This document shows, in pieces, positions 33,139 through 34,838 of a stretch of DNA of 34,838 nt. The notes beneath the pieces were generated by a model. The model was given only the letters and a program-made list of their open reading frames with translations. It was not told where the DNA came from and ran no database searches. The stretch covers positions 1-34,838 of the forward strand of contig CALWKI010000016.1 of NCBI GenBank assembly GCA_944381235.1. Reading direction: 5' to 3'. The translations under genes were made by a program, and so were the position numbers. This DNA comes from an uncultured Clostridia bacterium (lineage in GTDB: Bacteria; Bacillota; Clostridia; Christensenellales; UBA1242). Positions within the stretch are counted from its first letter, which is position 1, and each line of letters begins with the position of its first letter.

Positions 33139-34838
33139 ATGAAGAAGAATACAAATGAAATTATAGAAAAAGAACTTAATACAATAAAGACAAAACAAAA
33201 AAGAATAAGGAAAAGTAAAGTAAAGGATGAAAGTGTTTTAAATCTAAACACTAGTTCTTCTCACGCTGACGATGATAAAAAGAAAAAATCTACTACTAAA
33301 GTAAAAAAGACCAAAGAGGCTTCGCTAGTCAAGAAGACAGAAAATTTGCCAGCGAAAAAAAGCAAAAAAACGACCGTTAAGAATACTTTAAGTGCTCAAA
33401 AAGAAGAGCCTAAGGCTAAGACTTTAAGTAAATCAAAATTGGACGAAAAGACAATTAAACCAATCTTAGATACGTTAAAAGAAAACAATACAAAAAAAGT
33501 AAAAGAAAATAAAGCATCAGTTAGTAAAACAAAAACAAGTACATTACAAGTAGAAAAGCCTACAACTAAAAAGGTGGTTAAACAAAAAAAAGAAAAAGTA
33601 ACTACACAAAAAGAAAATGAGGTAGTTACTAAGTTAAAAGATTTGAAAAAGTTAGAAAATGCTAAACTAAATACACCTTTATCATATAAGGAAACGTCTA
33701 CTCAAAACTTAGAGATTAGACGAGAAACAAGCGTTGTAAATCCTAGTAAAATAAAAGTTTTATATGTTGCAAGTGAATGTCAGCCTTTTATTGCAACAGG
33801 TGGACTTGGAGACGTGGCGGGCAGTCTTCCAAAAGAAATTGTAAAACTTGGTGAAATCGACATAAGAGTCGTTTTACCTCTTTATAAAAATATAAAAGAT
33901 ACCTATATAAACGAACTAAAATTTATTGGTAATTTTACAACTCACCTTGCTTGGAGGCAAGAATATTGCGGGATTTTTACTCTAGAAAAAAATGGTGTAA
34001 TTTATTACTTTATTGACAATGAAAGATACTTCAAACGTGAAAAACCTTACGGCTTTTATGATGACGGGGAGAGGTTTGCATATTTTTGCAAATCGATTGT
34101 GGAGGGCCTTGGGGTTATGAACTTTTTCCCAGACATTATTCATTGCAATGATTGGCAGTCAGCACTTGTGTCTACATATATTAAAACTGGTAACTGGAGT
34201 GACCTTAGATATTACAATATTAAAAATATTTATACAATACACAATGTTGAATATCAAGGCATATATGGTATGGAGACGCTTAGTGATTTATTTGGCATAG
34301 ATTATCGTTTCAAAAATTTTGTTGAATATAATGGAGATATAAATCTCACAAAAGCGGCAATACAATTTAGTGATAAGTTTACAACTGTTAGTGAAAGTTA
34401 TTGCGATAATTTAAAGGAGTCATATTGTAGTGGTGGGCTTAATTACATAATTATTCGCAACGACTATAAACTTTGTGGAATTATGAATGGTATTGATTAT
34501 GATTTTTATAACCCAAAAACAGACAAATGCATTTATTATAATTACGATGTAAATAGTCTTGAAGGTAAAGTAAAAAATAAACTTGCTCTTCAAAAAGATT
34601 TAGGGCTAAAAGAGGATAAAAATATTCCTTTAATTGCAGTTGTAAGTAGACTTGTATCTCACAAAGGTATAGGACTACTTATGAGGAGTCTTGACAGAAT
34701 ACTTGAAAAAGATGTCCAGTTAATAGTTGTTGGAACTGGGGACAAAAGATATGTTGACTATTTTAACTCACTCCAGTCTAGATATAATGACAAGGTAAGA
34801 GTTTTTGTGGATAAATACTATAGCGATATGGCAAGAAA
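33139..34838 (+). CDS. glgA: Glycogen synthase GlgA with long lysine-rich N-terminal extension (partial)
   Basis: GlgA elongates glycogen from ADP-glucose. 566 codons are visible before the window ends. The canonical GT5 domain begins only near residue 205 (KVLYVASE at 206-213). It continues with TGGLGDVAGSLP, HCNDWQSAL, YTIHNVEYQGIYG, FTTVSESY, NGIDYDFYNP and VSRLVSHKGIG, so most of the N-terminal half and the start of the C-terminal half of the enzyme are seen. Residues 1-204 form an unbroken Lys/Thr/Ser/Glu-rich, low-complexity, probably disordered and basic segment with no match I know in GlgA. There is no good internal start near residue 205, so the extension seems to be translated. The ADP-glucose-contacting Lys of the KTGGLGD motif is Ala219 here. 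The start, two bases after glgB, has a modest AAGG upstream. Confidence 0.9.
   Translation, partial: MKKNTNEIIEKELNTIKTKQKRIRKSKVKDESVLNLNTSSSHADDDKKKKSTTKVKKTKEASLVKKTENLPAKKSKKTTVKNTLSAQKEEPKAKTLSKSKLDEKTIKPILDTLKENNTKKVKENKASVSKTKTSTLQVEKPTTKKVVKQKKEKVTTQKENEVVTKLKDLKKLENAKLNTPLSYKETSTQNLEIRRETSVVNPSKIKVLYVASECQPFIATGGLGDVAGSLPKEIVKLGEIDIRVVLPLYKNIKDTYINELKFIGNFTTHLAWRQEYCGIFTLEKNGVIYYFIDNERYFKREKPYGFYDDGERFAYFCKSIVEGLGVMNFFPDIIHCNDWQSALVSTYIKTGNWSDLRYYNIKNIYTIHNVEYQGIYGMETLSDLFGIDYRFKNFVEYNGDINLTKAAIQFSDKFTTVSESYCDNLKESYCSGGLNYIIIRNDYKLCGIMNGIDYDFYNPKTDKCIYYNYDVNSLEGKVKNKLALQKDLGLKEDKNIPLIAVVSRLVSHKGIGLLMRSLDRILEKDVQLIVVGTGDKRYVDYFNSLQSRYNDKVRVFVDKYYSDMAR

Overview
The window is AT-rich DNA from a low-GC Gram-positive bacterium, most likely an uncultured anaerobic member of the Clostridia. 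Supporting evidence: strong GGAGG-type ribosome binding sites, a DnaD/DnaC primosome pair, reverse rubrerythrin, the MEP isoprenoid enzyme IspH, a teichoic-acid-type polymer transferase, and a BclA-like collagen protein of the kind found on spore or cell surfaces. TGA is used as a stop. I recognise no tRNA, rRNA, insertion sequence, prophage or CRISPR array. Species cannot be assigned from sequence reading alone.

Layout. 1-417 is non-coding apart from a possible divergent gene start at the very edge. 418-4116 is a tight amino-sugar operon: a stand-alone GlmU acetyltransferase domain, GlmM and GlmS. 4260-8697 holds ispH, an RluA-type pseudouridine synthase, a 55-residue protein, a multi-DnaD-domain protein and a DnaC-like helicase loader. 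8700-12238 holds an orphan gene, an AlkD-type DNA glycosylase, the collagen-like surface protein and, on the minus strand, sua5/tsaC with an apparently leaderless promoter. 12408-14053 is a two-gene operon of unknown function. 14110-15983 encodes a large ferritin-like protein and reverse rubrerythrin.

16373-20492 is a surface-polysaccharide block (Wzy-like polymerase, Caps_synth-type glycosyltransferase, Wzx-like flippase). 20555-22274 encodes the two subunits of an aconitase X (AcnX) enzyme. 22480-23807 is a MerR regulator with a classical 19-bp-spacer operator promoter, plus a DUF362 protein. 23935-26350 holds a TIM-barrel sugar isomerase-like protein, a SIMPL-domain exported protein and a minus-strand Hsp20. 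26543-29509 is a teichoic-acid-like module (CDP-glycerol transferase family, capsule-type IspD/TarI cytidylyltransferase, extended SDR). 29748-34838 is a glycogen operon: malQ, glgB and a glgA that runs off the window.

Functionally the window is mostly envelope and storage carbohydrate metabolism with oxidative-stress proteins. The most unusual items are the roughly 200-residue lysine-rich extension on GlgA, the leaderless sua5 promoter, the split GlmU, the AcnX of unknown substrate, and the uncharacterised gene pair at 12408-14053. Several gene starts were moved from upstream GTG/TTG codons to ATG codons placed correctly behind a Shine-Dalgarno (SD) sequence.
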